Positions 47,746 to 59,516 of a stretch of 64,000 nt of DNA are shown here, piece by piece; positions within the stretch are counted from its first letter, which is position 1; every line of letters starts with the position of its first letter. Source of the stretch: Sanghuangporus weigelae. Lineage: Eukaryota; Basidiomycota; Agaricomycetes; Hymenochaetales; Hymenochaetaceae. The stretch is from assembly GCA_033182465.1 (NCBI GenBank), contig CP137321.1, forward strand, positions 2,170,001 through 2,234,000, written 5' to 3'. The position numbers and the translations under genes are program-made. The notes beneath the pieces are model-generated. The model was not told the origin of the DNA, did no database searches, and saw only the letters and a program-made list of their open reading frames with translations.

Positions 47746-49811
47746 ATGCTACCCTGGCTTCTCGTAGCCGTCATCGCAAGTCCCTTGAGCACTGTGTACG
47801 CTCTTGGCAAAACTCATGGTGTCCGGCCTGCTCTCCTCGAAAAGTATACTCCACTTAGCAACGACAAATCAAAATGGAGATGCCTTGACGGATCCAAGCT
47901 AATTCCCTGGGATGCTGTGAATGACGATTATTGCGACTGTCGAGACGGCAGTGACGAACCCGGTACGTGTCAATGAGGCTTAAGGTATCGCTCCTATTCT
48001 TACATTACCCAGGAACAAGCGCTTGCCCAAATTCGACGTTCTACTGCAAAAATGAAGGACACATTGGTGCTGTTATTAGGAGCTCTAGGGTGAATGATGG
48101 GCTTTGCGGTTGGTTAAACGCGTCCGTTTCTCGAAGGGTCACTTTCTCACATACTCTTCTTATGTAGAAACGGAATGCTGTGATGGATCTGACGAGCCAG
48201 TGGGTCTTTGTCCGAACATTTGCGAGAAAGTCGGCAAAGAACATCGCGTCAGAGTGGAAGCAGAGAACAAGATGCGCAAGAAGGGCTCAAAAATCCGGTC
48301 GTCGTATATCGCGTTTGCGAAAAAGGAAAAGAAACGACTTGAAGACCAAGTAGCTGCCACTTCACGAGACGTTGCGGCTCAGGAAATTGAAGTTGCTCGG
48401 CTAAAAGGTATCAAGACAGGTTCCAACATAGGTTACGCGGGTCTGACATTTCTTTTTTTCTCAGCATTAATGGATAGGTCAGAAGCTATGTCAGCTGTGG
48501 AACTTGAGAAAAAGAAACAATCTCGTATGTCGTTGTTTATTTATTTTTTCGATGAAGCCTAGCTTACGCTGCGTTAGCTCTATATCAATCTCTTGTCGAG
48601 CATGCCGCTGCTCTGAGGGCTCTTAAACGAGAATACAATGATCTCAAAGACAAGGAGCAAACACTGTCAGACATACTTTCATCCCTTCGTGCAGGATACA
48701 ATCCGAACTATCAGGACATGGCTGTTCTTGAGGCAGTCCGTGGATACGAATTCTACGCTGGCCTTCCTGCGAGCAACGATCGTGACCGAGCTAAAGAGGA
48801 AGAGGATGAAAAAGCTGAGAGTGAAGACGCGAAGGTCGAGGAAGAGGGACCTGAAGCCGAATGGCTCGACGAAGGCGAATGGAGCAGAGACAAACTTGAA
48901 AGGGACTTAAATGACCTCCTTGCCACAGATCTCGATTCAATCCTGCTTGAACATGATCAGCATACTGATTCTGAAGAGTCAGATTCACTTCGTAAGTTTC
49001 TGCTTTCTGATAAATAACTTCGAATTGATAACCCAGGACAGTATTTGACCTTGAATCGTACATCCCGGATTCTTTGGTACCACAATACGAGCTTCTTAGA
49101 GACTCCTTTGTTTCGCTACTGGAGACTGTTGGAATCATCCGAGGAACGGAATCATCCTCCACAGGTAAGCACCTGCTTCCATGCTTTGAGTAACGCCAAA
49201 CCTGTTTTCTCCTTCAGTAGAATCCTCCGGGACGTCCAAAGCACGAACTGCGTTTCACGATGCTGAGCGCGAGCTCAACAAGGTTCGGAAAGAAAAGGAG
49301 AACGCTCAGCGCGAGCTCGCACGATTGTTCGATCCGGAATGGTTCGGTGCAGAAGGAGAATGGAAGAAGCTTGATGGACAGTGCTTGAGCAAGGACACCG
49401 GCGAGTACACCTATGAAGTCTGCCTTTTCGGCGAGGCGCGCCAGAAACCCAACAAGGGCGGATCCAACTTCAGTCTTGGGTACGCATAAAATCATAAATC
49501 CCTCTGTTCCTTCCGCTTGCTTAACGACCATTTATCCCAGCAAATTCTCTCACTGGAATAACGCGGAAGGCGTCGAGCCCGGTTCACCCGAGTATTACTC
49601 GAAGATGTACTACCAAAAGGGCGCGCGTTGCTGGAATGGTCCTGAGCGCAGTGTAACGCTTTTTCTTACTTGCGGGACGGAGAATGCGATCCTCTCCGTT
49701 TCAGAACCGGAGAAGTGCGAGTATCATTTGACAGGCACGAGTCCTGCTATCTGTCGGCCTCTGGAGGCGGATGCTGGTGCAGAGGCGAAGAACCTGAAGG
49801 AAGAGCTGTAG
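47746..49811 (+). CDS. GTB1: Glucosidase II beta subunit (PRKCSH-like)
   Basis: Non-catalytic ER-lumen subunit that positions glucosidase II on N-glycans during quality control. The start MLPWLLVAVIASPLSTVYA is a signal peptide. Two LDL-receptor-A-like, calcium-binding motifs follow: DYCDCRDGSDEPG and ECCDGSDEPVGLC. A long coiled-coil/acidic middle (EKKRLEDQVAATSRDV, EEEDEKAESEDAKVEEEGP) leads to the C-terminal mannose-6-phosphate-receptor-homology domain: GQCLSKDTGEYTYEVCLFG, KFSHWNN, GARCWNGPERSVTLFLTCG, and CEYHLTGTSPAIC. The protein ends KEEL, a recognised variant of the HDEL/KDEL retrieval signal. About seven short introns; the first two are phase-checked. The transposon copy directly upstream occupies most of its promoter space. 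Confidence 0.94.
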
Positions 49812-50613
49812 TTGCTATCGATGTTAAATTATGACTTAAAGGCTCAGAATATACCTTCCTTTTTCTGTATACTTATTTACGATCGTGTCATACAAATGTG
49901 TTTAAAATAAGAGATGAGGCTGGCCGGCATCTTTGCTAGGTTCGGCCTACAACTGTCAGTGGAACTGGCTTGCAACCCTACTCGACCAAATACCGGGCTC
50001 GAACTCCTCCACTCCAACAGGTTATGAGCCTTGCACTAACCATTCAGCTCATTCAGCTAAGACAGCCATACCAAAATGTGAGGCATCGATGTTTCAAAAA
50101 TCACTTGTTCAGTTTACAGCCATGCATCATATCCGGCTTTCCAGTTATTATCATTGACTCATGCTGATGCAATGAATATCATCTCATGTTACTTGCTACA
50201 ATGCTGAACAGAAGTCCTCGACTGTATCTATTTTTAAATGTGCAAAGATATATCAGTAGTATACACAGACAACAACACATATCAGGTAAAAGGTGTTTTT
50301 TTCGCACCAGCAGAGCAGATAGAAAAGATGTTTATAATGCTCAGTAGAATGTGATGCACAGAGCAGCAGGTAGGATGAAGAGACAGGGAAAAAAATCAAA
50401 AGAGGATTGGAAGGGTTAGCTGAGAAGATCAGATCAGAACACGAGATAGAAGTAAATTGAAAACAAGATGTCAAATCGATAGGAGATAGGCAAAAAGGAG
50501 ATTATAAACAAGACACAGGCACGGGAAATTATTATGATTACATAGAGAGTGCGCACGATAAAGAGGATGTCGTCAGAATGCCAGCATGAAGGAAACTCGT
50601 GGGAAAGCGAGGG
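49812..50613. other. Convergent 3' intergenic region (GTB1 / Gln-rich gene)
   Basis: No coding frame or RNA gene supported. From about 50280 to 50520 the plus strand is purine-rich, as also seen downstream of the Gln-rich membrane protein at 26.0-26.5 kb; it is probably the 3' untranslated region of the minus-strand gene. Confidence 0.45.
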
Positions 50614-53600
50614 CTACCAGTTCATCATGTCACCGAAGTCATTAGGAGGTGCTGTCGGACTTTGATGCCCCATGGGCGCTGGAGTTGCGCTCGTGTGACG
50701 AGACGGAGTCATGAAATCGACAGCAGGCATCCCACTCGTTGGCGTTGAACTGCCCATACCGAAGCCCTGCTGATTCTGCTGAGGCCAAGCGCCTGCAGAC
50801 AGTGGCAATTGCTGCGGTTGTTGACCTGGCCATGTACTTTGACCCTGACCTTGCATGAAGCCCTGTTGTTGTTGATGCTGCTGCTGCTGCATTTGAGCGC
50901 TTCGTTGCGCCTGCTGCAGTAAGACTTGGCGCTGATAATCTTCGCTGCCAGGAAGCATGCGTCCTCCTATTCGTGGTGTCGCAGCGCCGGCCATGTCGCC
51001 GACACCGCTTACAGAGGGCGAACGACTGGCCCGAGCGATGCCAATGGTCGGCGTAGGATTGGAGCGCAGTCCTGGTGGGAAATGATCTCGCCCACTATTT
51101 GCAGCCGGATTTAAAGGCGATCCGTGGCGCTGCGCAAGCGCGATACGTTGCTGTTGCTCAAGACGTTGACGTTCCTGCAGTAGTTGCGGATTCATCATCG
51201 CAGGATTCATACCGGTACCAACGCCACCACTACCACTCAGATTACTATTCGCGACACCAGCGTTGCGCATTTGCATCTGCATTAGGTACAGCTGCCGTTG
51301 TTGCGGGTTCATATTCGCCATATTTGGGACATTTGGCATCCCAGGCATGCCACCAATCTGTTGCTGCATACTGGCGCCCGACACACCAGTTATACCCATA
51401 TTTGCCGGTGTTGGGGTTCCGGGGAAATGCATACTACCTTCCGAAGTAGATGGCTGTAATTGGGGTGCTGTACCAATCTGCCCGCCTTGGCTCAGTATCT
51501 GTTGATTTCCCGACCCAGATGCATTCATGTTTGGTGGTCGCATCTGTCCGCCCATCATTTGGTTCGCCATCATTTGGTTTCTACTCAGTTGACGTTGCTG
51601 CAGCAGACAAGGCAACACGTAAATCAGCATCGCGAAGTAGGTATAGGAAATTTTTTTTACGAACGAACCTGAATTATCTGGAAACGTCGCATCTGCTCCA
51701 TCATTGATAGCTGCGAGAAACCAGGCATCTGCTGATTCAGATATTGTGTGATGGGATGCTGAGCATTTTGCAGCGCCTGGTACGTAGCCATCGCTGCTGG
51801 GCCCATGTTTGCTAATATCTGGGGATTGAGCGTCATGTTAGCGCTCGCACTCGTGCCTACGCCATTTACGTTCGCATTCATGTTCGCGTGCGGCGCGTTG
51901 CTGCTCATGCCACTCTGTTGACTCGAGCCTGCCCCATCTGTCCCGTTCATACCCATGCCCATTCCTGTTCCTAACCCAGCCGCGGTCCCAGGCGGAGACA
52001 TCTGCCGAGCACCTGTCAAATGCGCCTGCATCATTTGCTGCTGGCGCGTCGGCGACGGCGTTGCTTGAGTTCGGCGCTGCGGCGAGCCCATCGTCATGTT
52101 CACACCCTGAGCCCCAGGCTGTTGTTGGAGAACTTGTTGCTGGCCCATTTGCTGATGCTGTTGCCCTTGTTGTTGCTGGAACTGCTGCTGTTGTTGAAGC
52201 ATCATAGCCTGAGCTTGCTGGATCTGCATTTGTCTTACGCGAGCTTGTGCCTCGGGACTTAGCCCACCAATATTCCCTAAGCCTTGGAAGTTGCCACTCA
52301 TGTTCATCGAATTTGAACTCGGTGAAAACACTCCATCGGATCGGCCAGGAACATGTATTCCACTGCTCATCGGACCGATTCCGCCCATACTTGAACCAGG
52401 ACGGGCCATTTGAGACTGCGACGGCGGTGAGAATCCAGGGGTTGCTGGAGGAGGCATGTCTACCGAGCCTCCAGAGACAGAATGCGTTGGTGTATTTGGT
52501 CCAGTCAACACTTTGCCTTCGCCGGTATCACGTCGTTTTGGAGCAGTTGGGCTCTCCATACGAGAAAATCCAGCACTATCAGGTCGCTCACGCTTCACAC
52601 CTACGCTACTTGGTGGAAAAATACCCGGTGTCGCTGAATTCCCTCGAATAGGGGTCGCTATCCCAGTCCCAGATAAAGCAAACAGTTGATTTCTTCGCAT
52701 AAGGTCCTTCGCGAAGGCAGCAGACAGCTGTTCATATAGACCTCTTATTCGGTCAAAAATACCATCCGGAAAGGCTATATGCGCCGCAGATGGTGCCAGA
52801 AGCGGAGGTTCAGTATCTGGTATACCCTGGAGTACAAAAACTGTTAGTGCCTGCTAATTGTTGGATGATCAATCCGACTAACAGTATCCGTTTTTACTCC
52901 GTCTACACGGGAAGACATCCACGTCAAGTTACTCTCGAACTTTTTGAGGAACCTATTATCATAATGTTATGATCACCACGCGATTGCAACACCTGGTGCC
53001 ACGTACGGTTGAGCTTCTGGAGTCTCCTTAGGACGATACCCAGATCCTACGAATGCTTGGCATACTCTAAGAGTGTTTGATTAGTACCCGCCAATAGGAT
53101 AAGGAAAACAATCGAATAGGGTGCAGAAAAAATGCAATTGTAACGGGACATAAATATCGATTTAAAAGGCGTTACGATAAAAGAATGTAAAGCAGGGAAT
53201 CCTATCGTACCTGGATAGCTCGGCATTCAACTCAAGGAGAATAGAAAACTTTCGCGTCGCCTCGGTCTTCGTTGGAGTCGATGGTACAAAGCCGGACGGG
53301 CCAAAATGCGGAATTTCGATCGCCGCTTTAGCAGGAGATGAAGTAGGCGGTGTCGAAATTGCATATGGAGGTTGTGACGAGGGACCGGATGCTGAAGAAG
53401 ACGGGAGACCATCAATGGAGGTCAAGTCAGAACCGAAGGGATGCACGGGTGCTGTCTGATGAGTCGAGGTTCCCGTGTGGCCTGCATAGGTATTACTTTG
53501 TCTTGCACCAGTTGTGGCGTGCGTGCCGGAGGACAAAGGGACGGAATTTGCGGAGTCAGGTAATCCATCCGTAGGTGGCTGTCCCTCGATATTATATCCA

Positions 53601-54145
53601 CTTGCAGCGTTGTCATCACTTTCATTTTCACCTCCACCTCCACCTTGGTTTGGATTGTCATCTTCGTCCGGAGCAGGGCTCAGTTCGCTGAGAGGCGAAC
53701 TTGGATGCCGCGTATAATCATTCACACCGTCCGTTTTGCTGTCCTCTCCCTGTCCGTTTTCGTCTCTTCTCTCCTGCTCTGCTCGCTCGTCCCCGTCTTG
53801 CTGTGGATTCTCGTTGGTAACTTCCGCTCCATTCTGCTCTTCAACTGTTTCGATAGTCTCATCGCCGCCATCCCTCTGTTCAGCCTGTGCCTGCTCGTCA
53901 CGCGAAGGCGCGGGCCAGGCCGAGCTGTCCTCGGTGGCGGGGCCGGCTGCCTCCGCGTGTGCCTCCGGGTTGTCCTGCGTGGCTGACACGGTGTCCAAAA
54001 ACTGTTGCTTTTGCAAGCCGCTCGGGCGTCTTTTAGAAATTGGAGTCGATCTGAGTTGGCCGGTTACGGCTGCGGCGGCTGTTGCGACTGAGCGGGTCGT
54101 CGGATGATGTGGTGCAGCAGGATGAGTCTGCTGTATGCCGAGCAT
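50614..54145 (-). CDS. Large Gln/Met/Asn/Gly-rich protein, probable transcription co-regulator
   Basis: First exon (from 54145, MLGIQQTHPAAPHHP) is acidic and Pro/Ser-rich with STPISKRRPSGLQKQQ as a possible nuclear signal. Short middle exons code for a more structured part: ELNAELSRVCQAFVGSGYRP, FESNLTWMSSRVDGVKTD, then IAFPDGIFDRIRGLYEQLSA. The rest, ~650 residues, is low complexity with Gln, Met, Asn, Pro and Gly (QQAQAMMLQQQQQF; MMANQMMGGQMRPPN), ending FGDMMNW. One further intron lies near 51600-51670. Composition is like fungal Mediator, SAGA or SWI/SNF accessory subunits, but I recognise no diagnostic domain. The conserved piece around SNLTWMSSRVDG is the best handle for a search. Exact joins in 52700-53070 are tentative. 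Confidence 0.65.
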
Positions 54146-56051
54146 GCCTTCTTGGCGTTGCTCGTGAAAAGCTTCCAGCTGAGAAACGACCTACTTACGA
54201 ATCGGCTTCCGATTGTCCGGATGCGGTCCTTGGTCCGTGTGTAACTAAATATCAATGATTATGTATGTGTGGGCGTATGTATGTACGTGTCTCTGGTGAT
54301 GCTTGCACCGATAGGATGGCAGAAGCGGTCACCACCCTCTGCCGATCGCAGTCGTCTTTTCGGTGTTTCGGATACAAGAAGCGATTGAGACGACGCTTTT
54401 AGGAACCCCTGACGAGAAAGCCGTAACACAATGACAGTCAGGTAAGAAGAAGCTATGCTCTCTCCGGGCGCGGCACGATAATTCCAATCAGCTTAATCTC
54501 CTGCAAAATGACGGGATGAAGGGCGTCGTTGCGATGCACCGTGTTGTTGCCAGTCAGTATGTCGCGCTAAACAGGAGCTGTCCGGTAGTCACAGAGCTGA
54601 AAAAGAACGTGAAAGACGGAAGATGAGCGGGTTGCGTATAGCTGTGGGTTCGGCAGCGTCCTGCTCGCCGTCGGTGTCGAGTTCGCAGGCGTTGATGGGA
54701 TGCCAACTCGAGCTCTGAGCGGAGGAGGGTATGTCACGCCTCGCTAAGTGACCTGTGCAAGCGCATTAGGAAGGAGGCTGTCACTGTCACACTGCGTCGC
54801 GTCGGGACCTGGCGCATCTTTTCGACTCGAAGAGGAACGCGGACGTTGAAATACGAATGGCGGGAGGAGAGAGGATGAGAGGCGCGACAGATGCGAGATA
54901 CTGGACAGCGGAAGCAACTGAGATCGTAGGCAAATGGAGCTCGCAAGCCACGCCAGGCCCGTATCATCGGCACCTGTCTTATAACTTACCCAGCCCATGA
55001 TGATCCATCTCATCCTCGCTAATGAGCCATCTACCCCGGGACGTACGGCAAATCTGACCCCATCGCCATCTCATCTCCGTTCTTATTTATTCTGATCGCT
55101 CCGTCTTCGCGTCATCATCATACATCTACGGCTAATTTCATTCTCCTGAGAGGGTTTCGAAGTTCTTCTCGTCTCTAATCGCCACACAGGTAATTTACAT
55201 TACTTGGTACTTCTGAAACCCAATTTCAATGCATTCGAGGAGCTACCTGCTCTTGTCCTCGGCAGCTGGCTACCCAGTTTAAGATTCCAGTATGATATGC
55301 GCAGTAATGCGCCCAGTTCCACTCTTTCAGGAACGCAAGCCAGCTGACCCTGTAGGTGTATTGTATTGCTAACACAATGCATGCTATCATGGCACTCGGA
55401 GCCGCCAAGACGATGGAATGATTAGCATTGGTCGTGCCTGTCATCCAGATTCTGTCATGTACTGAAGGAGAAAGGAGAAATTGAGCGAGATGCTCTGCCA
55501 TATAATTTGAAAATCCCAGAATGCTGAGTCAATTGACGTCTAAGCGGGCTTGAAACACAGACCTCTCCGGTGGATGAAAATCCTCGGGTCGGGGTTCCCA
55601 ACAAAACTGAAAACCAAGTTCTTTCGAAAGGAGCTAACCGATTTCCCGACGCTAGTTGATAAGGAATTTGTGCTAGATCGAAAATTAGCTTTCCTCGTTC
55701 AAAATAAGTTCAAGCTGCTCAGGGAACCTTACAGAAGTGCATCATCGATGTGAACGTTTTGGGGAAACGAGTCATGAGATCTCGAGACAACCCGAAAGGA
55801 AGCCCTACATAACCGCGCGAAAGACAGATCCCGAGTCAGTTTGTAAGGAAAAGAATGCCGGTTTCGATGTCATCGATCTGCAGACAAGGGTGCCAGGTGA
55901 ATGAAGAAGCCAACGAAAGCGAAGTGTAATTAGAAAATTCGAGATGTCATGATTGAATGATAGAAGCTCGTGTCGGAGAACTGAGTGGGAGTAAATGCTT
56001 TTCTGCGGAACTTGTCGAAAACTTCCCGACTCGACTCAAGAAAGGATCGAA
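54146..56051. other. Long intergenic region, mostly without support for genes
   Basis: About 1.9 kb between the start of the Gln-rich gene and the end of TAD2, both on the minus strand. It should hold the promoter of the former and the 3' untranslated region of the latter. Several frames of 60-90 codons occur on both strands, but none has a family motif or splice pattern. A CT-rich stretch near 55080-55190 could be a promoter of an unrecognised small gene. Confidence 0.45.
55226..55501 (-). CDS. Possible small hypothetical protein, 91 residues
   Basis: An uninterrupted frame beginning MAEHLAQFLLSPSVHDRIW and containing one hydrophobic stretch (HSIVLAAPSAMIACIVLAI) that could span a membrane. 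It ends shortly after an aromatic-rich segment (KEWNWAHYCAYH). There is no recognisable family, no nearby partner and no independent evidence of expression. It could equally be a chance open frame. Confidence 0.2.
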   Translation of the reverse strand: MAEHLAQFLLSPSVHDRIWMTGTTNANHSIVLAAPSAMIACIVLAIQYTYRVSWLAFLKEWNWAHYCAYHTGILNWVASCRGQEQVAPRMH

Positions 56052-56903
<852 letters not shown>

Positions 56904-57180
56904 TTTGGACAGCGCATGCGTCCACCTGACGAGATCAGACCTAGCGACTCAAGTAAGGTCCAGTATGGAACATTTGACAAAGAACCTCGGGGAGCTCATC
57001 AGAGTTAGTGCTAAATAAATTTAGTAACTCACACGACCGTTATTGGAATTACGTAACAGCTCAGCAACGACAGACAGTAAGTAAGAATTAGTCTTATAAT
57101 ATTGAAATGTACATGGCATGGGTTATTATTATTTTACAACATGTGAGACTAGAAGTACAATTCCTCTTGCTCAGAATATT

Positions 57181-58494
57181 TCAAGAATTATGTTTTGGCT
57201 TGAAAGTTGTCACTCGTCCAAACAGGTCACTGGTTCCCCAGATGCCTTTACGCAAGCACGCAAGTTGCGCGATCTGCGAATGGTCGACGAAGACATTCAC
57301 ATCCGCTCCAAGTGTTTGGATGTAGTATCTGATCAGAACGGGTCAGCTCATCCCTCATAAATCAGCTTAGATACACACGCGAAAACTGCAGGTTCAGCTG
57401 CTTCAAACATGAGCTTGTCCACAGGTAGAGCAGACGTAAGGGAAGAAACGACGTCCGTGCGCCATTCCTTGACATTCTCTGTTATACCTTCCGACTCAAT
57501 CTATTTGTACGAAATTTGGTCAATAAAAACACAAGAGAATAATAAAGGCGCCGACCATGATTCTATCGGCTCCCGCGGCCAAGAATTTCTCCGCTCTCTG
57601 TAAAGACGTATTAAATTCAAGTGCATATATACTGCTGCGAGTGCAATTACCTCGATAACCCAGCGCGGATCACGGGTGCCTTTACTCTCGAGGCCTTCGG
57701 TGTCTCCACCAGCTCCGAAAAGAATTCCAATCTCGGGCTTCGGCTTGAGACCAATCGACTTCGTGAGCTTCACCAAAGCAGTCCAGTCATCGGTCGGCAG
57801 GGACAGGAAGCCGCAGGATAGTTCAAGGACGTCAAAACTACGTACATGATAAAAAGTGAGTTCACGGCCCGATATAAGCGAGCAAAATCGTACCCCATTT
57901 CTTTACACTTTTCAAGGTATTTTCCAACCACTTTTGTGTCGCCACCAGACGAAGCTAGGACACGCTCGATGTATCCACCAGTAGAAACATATGTATCATG
58001 GGAATGTATCATGTCAATAAGGCGCTTCAATCGGGTGGGTGGCATCAGAGTGAATGAGCCACCAGCGAACTATGCGCCGCTGAGTGATATTTCCAACATG
58101 AAAAAAAAAAAAAATCATCAAACCTTTACACCATCCACAAATTCTACCAGACTATGTCAGCCCTCAAACTGGCACCAGAATAGGATTGCATACCTCCCCA
58201 GTCACTGAGAAGTTCATCGAGGTAGGTGTATGTGACTGGATTATAATACGATCCACGAATTTCAGTCAGGCCCTTGCTGCGCTCGCCTCGGCCGCTCTTT
58301 GGGACAAGCGCATTCGTTGGCAAGAAGGCAAACTGAGAGTCTGCTGACGTTTCTCGTGCCTTCGATCCGACAGGAGCAGAATAACTGAACAGCCTCGCGT
58401 GTTGAGCATAGGCGCCGGTTCTCCTCGTGAAAGCAGAACGATTCAAACAGCCAGTAAGGCCTCTAAGGTAGCGCAGTGTGCAGCTGTTGGCCAT
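57181..58494 (-). CDS. Phosphosulfolactate synthase-like (ComA/HSA32 family) protein, probably mitochondrial
   Basis: Family of TIM-barrel proteins: archaeal ComA joins sulfite to phosphoenolpyruvate for coenzyme M; plant HSA32 supports heat memory. The first ~40 residues (MANSCTLRYLRGLTGCLNRS, many Arg, no acids) look like a mitochondrial presequence. Family segments: YTYLDELLSDWGEFVDGVK, FAGGSFTLMPP, TYVSTGGYIERVLA, the barrel strand near FDVLELSCGFLSLP, KPEIGILFGAGGD, and GADRIMVESEGITE. The C-terminal part has YYIQTLGADVNVFVDHSQ, CLRKGIWGTSDLFGRV and ends FKPKHNS. Five or so short introns include a 20-nt exon (AATTTGTGG.., near 58115-58135). Fungi do not make coenzyme M, so the reaction is unknown. 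Confidence 0.85.
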
Positions 58495-59516
58495 TGCGAA
58501 CTGGGATAATGATGCAAACTTTGTGGGCTTTTAAGTGCATAGCAGTTGTACATATACCACGGGCACCTATCGGATTGGAGATTTTGACGTCACATAGACA
58601 TCAGACCATGTCCGGTGGTCATAGCATAGGTATCTTTTTTTAGTATTCTACGCTCACCAAGTAACTAATAGCCTGGAGATAGTTACCCCAGATAACCGGA
58701 CCATGGACATCACAAACGATGGAAGGGCGGAAGTGGGCCTGGTATATTATATTTGCATTGTATACAAGCTGCACGATAGTAGATGACATGATACACTTTA
58801 GATAGGTGCTTAAATATCATCTACTTCGTTTTCCCTAAAAGGCATTGAGTGAGAATCGATTCAAATTTGTCAGTACCAGCAGGCCAATTTACTGTCTCCT
58901 CAGATCCAGGTGAAAATAAGTTGTAAAATGACAGAACGCTGCCAGTACTATTCTCGTACATCGTGTTTAATGGCAGAAAGACTATTACAGTAACCGAAAA
59001 TACATACTCTGCTAGAAACCCCGCCAAAACAAAGAACCAAAGACCCCAAAATGGTGAAGAAAAAAATTATGTCATGAAACTTCGTGTACTATGTGTGAGC
59101 AAATTTCTGCGAACGGCTGGCATGCAGGGTATAGCGTGAATGGCAAGCAGGGAGAAAATTATTTAAACAAGCGAAAAATCGGCAGAGCACTGTAGGTGAA
59201 CAGAAGGAGACGATTGCACGTAGAATACAGGTTGTACTCGTAACGAAAGCGAGTGAGAACCAGTCCGATATGAGTGTCGTAGTGGAATAGCCAGACCAAA
59301 CGTAAAATGAGTGGATGTTGCCGAAGTGGGTCGGATGCTTTCCATAGATGTATAGGCATCAAATTGTAGTCGTGGTAGATCATCACCCGAGCCTGGTAGC
59401 AAAGCCTGCAGCATTCAACGTAACATATTATGTATTTTCCCGGCGACCTTCAGGTATAGCGTCTGGATCATGTGAATGAACGCCCATTGAACAGCTCCTA
59501 GGGTCGCCCAAAACCA
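58495..59516. other. Intergenic region, no supported gene
   Basis: About 1 kb between the start of the HSA32-like gene and the end of SSK1. Frames are short and without motifs on both strands. The left part should contain the promoter of the HSA32-like gene and the right part the 3' untranslated region of SSK1. Confidence 0.5.
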
